Origin: Rhizoclosmatium globosum | Lineage: Eukaryota > Chytridiomycota > Chytridiomycetes > Chytridiales > Chytriomycetaceae | Reading direction: 5' to 3' | Length of the DNA: 17,023 nt | Assembly: GCA_002104985.1 (NCBI GenBank) | Contig: MCGO01000401.1 | Coordinates: 1 to 17,023 of the forward strand | Notes under the pieces: model-generated | Seen by the model: only the letters and a program-made list of their open reading frames with translations | Told to the model about the DNA's origin: nothing | Database searches by the model: none | Made by a program: the position numbers and the translations under genes | Part shown: piece by piece, positions 15,401-17,023 of the stretch | Numbering within the stretch: the stretch's first letter is position 1 | Layout of the letters: each line of letters begins with the position of its first letter

Positions 15401-17023
15401 TCAATTCCTTGGATCCAGGAGTCGAGACCAAACATGGAAATTAGTGAGTGAAACTGTGGCAACACAGTCAAGTATATTAGGAGACCAAGAAAAGGTGCAA
15501 ATTTGGGGCCCCAGCCACTCTGGATGGCTCTGCAGTGCAGGGAAGAATGGTTTCCGAACAAGTGCATCACAGCTTCCCGTGGCTTACGCAGGCATATATT
15601 GCTGCTTTTTCTACCATGAATCCTAACAATATAGTCTCTGGAGAGACCCTCCAAAGTTTGGCTTCTTAATTTTCAATTTACTTAAGAAGAGTGGTCAATT
15701 CCTTGGATCCAGGAGTCGAGACCAAACATGGAAATTAGTGAGTGAAACTGTGGCAAACAGTCAAGTATATTAGGAGACCAAGAAAAGGTGCAAATTTGGG
15801 GCCCCAGCCACTCTGGATGGCTCTGCAGTGCAGGGAAGAATGGTTTCCGAACAAGTGCATCACAGCTTCCCTTGGCTTACGCAGGCATATATTGCTGCTT
15901 TTTCTACCATGAATCCTAACAATATAGTCTCTGGAGAGACCCTGCAAAGTTTGGCTTCTTAATTTTTCAATTTACTTAAGAAGAGTGGTCAATTCCTTGG
16001 ATCCAGGAGTCGAGACCAAACATGGAAATTAGTGAGTGAAACTGTGGCAACACAGTCAAGTATATTAGGAGACCAAGAAAAGGTGCAATTTGGCCCCCAG
16101 CCACTCTGGATGGCTTGCAGTGCAGGGAAGAATGGTTTCCGAACAAGTGCATCACAGCTTCCCGTGGCTTACGCAGGCATATATTGCTGCTTTTTCTACC
16201 ATGAATCCTAACAATATAGTCTCTGGAGAGACCCTGCAAAGTTTGGCTTCTTAATTTTTCAATTTACTTAAGAAGAGTGGTCAATTCCTTGGATCCAGGA
16301 GTCGAGACCAAACATGGAAATTAGTGAGTGAAACTGTGGCAACACAGTCAAGTATATTAGGAGACCAAGAAAAGGTGCAAATTTGGGGGCCCCAGCCACT
16401 CTGGATGGCTCTGCAGTGCAGGGAAGAATGGTTTCCGAACAAGTGCATCACAGCTTCCCTGGCTTACGCAGGCATATATTGCTGCTTTTTCTACCATGAA
16501 TCCTAACAATATAGTCTCTGGAGAGACCCTGCAAAGTTTGGCTTCTTAATTTTTCAATTTACTTAAGAAGAGTGGTCAATTCCTTGGATCCAGGAGTCGA
16601 GACCCAAACATGGAAATTAGTGAGTGAAACTGTGGCAACACAGTCAAGTATATTAGGAGACCAAGAAAAGGTGCAAATTTGGGGCCCCAGCCACTCTGGA
16701 TGGCTCTGCAGTGCAGGGAAGAATGGTTTCCGAACAAGTGCATCACAGCTTCCCTTGGCTTACGCAGGCATATATTGCTGCTTTTTCTACCATGAATCCT
16801 AACAATATAGTCTCTGGAGAGACCCTGCAAAGTTTGGCTTCTTAATTTTTCAATTTACTTAAGAAGAGTGGTCAATTCCTTGGATCCAGGAGTCGAGACC
16901 AAACATGGAAATTAGTGAGTGAAACTGTGGCAACACAGTCAAGTATATTAGGAGACCAAGAAAAGGTGCAAATTTGGGGCCCCAGCCACTCTGGATGGCT
17001 CTGCAGTGCAGGGAAGAATGTTT
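12452..17023 (+). repeat. Tandem satellite, unit about 294 bp, 16 anchor copies, open at the right edge
   Basis: The anchor ACATGGAAATTAG recurs at 12497, 12791, 13085, 13379, 13674, 13966, 14259, 14547, 14841, 15137, 15432, 15726, 16020, 16312, 16608 and 16903, so intervals are 288-296 and mostly 294-295. Every unit has a BamHI-type GGATCC, a BspEI-free GC tract GGGGCCCC (variable), a hairpin GTCTC-TGGA-GAGAC and an AT-rich joint ending in CTTAAG. The copies are about 95 per cent or more alike by eye, with all units head to tail. Frames of 74 codons (+) and about 88 codons (-) recur because 294 is a multiple of three; they lack ATG starts on + and are not called genes. The satellite may be centromeric, subtelomeric or another heterochromatic block; nothing here decides. 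Confidence 0.95.

Noticed and set aside
12452..17023. CRISPR array
   Set aside because: The whole 294-bp unit repeats with no unique spacers, the context is eukaryotic, and there are no cas genes.
12452..17023. Family of tandem small genes in the satellite
   Set aside because: The + frame starts at GTG, not ATG; both strands are open merely because the unit is a multiple of three, and single-base indels break the frames in many copies.

Overview
This window looks like nuclear DNA of a fungus, most likely an early-diverging zoosporic (chytrid-like) lineage. Genes are split by phase-consistent spliceosomal introns, mostly 44-61 bp, with GT...AG ends. There are no bacterial operon or Shine-Dalgarno features. 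A transgelin-type calponin-homology protein sits beside an animal-type haem peroxidase. The taxonomic call is inference; the eukaryotic call is firm.

Layout. (1) 1-2650, + strand: a tandem-domain amidohydrolase, cut by the left edge and broken by many small frameshifts although its introns and motifs survive. (2) 3165-4238, - strand: a Ser/Thr-rich protein with a probable C-terminal PH-like domain. (3) 4552-5341, + strand: an intact two-exon transgelin/calponin-family actin-binding protein, divergent from (2). (4) about 5630-6539, + strand: remains of an animal haem peroxidase gene that keeps the distal His motif but lacks the proximal half, ending in a membrane-anchor-like tail. (5) 6610-7454, + strand: an intact five-exon gene for an unrecognised 217-residue protein. 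(6) 7530-9537, - strand: an intact five- or six-exon gene for an all-helical HEAT/ARM-like protein, tentatively PSMD5-like (26S proteasome assembly), convergent with (5) and perhaps overlapping it. (7) 9538-12378: gene-poor DNA with a degenerate direct repeat, a short GC-rich GAGC tract in AT-rich surroundings, a Cys/His-rich coding fragment on the - strand and a polypurine tract. (8) 12379-17023: a tandem satellite of about 294 bp per unit, with 16 anchor copies, running off the right edge.

The genes do not form an evident pathway; this is ordinary gene-dense fungal sequence leading into a large satellite block, possibly heterochromatic, subtelomeric or centromeric. The sharp difference between intact genes (3, 5, 6) and broken ones (1, 4) needs an explanation: real decay or local consensus error. 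The satellite is the most unusual structure here: a unit close to two nucleosome core lengths, an invariant core, a variable GGGGCCCC tract, local variant families and a mosaic unit. I did not find a convincing new multi-gene system.
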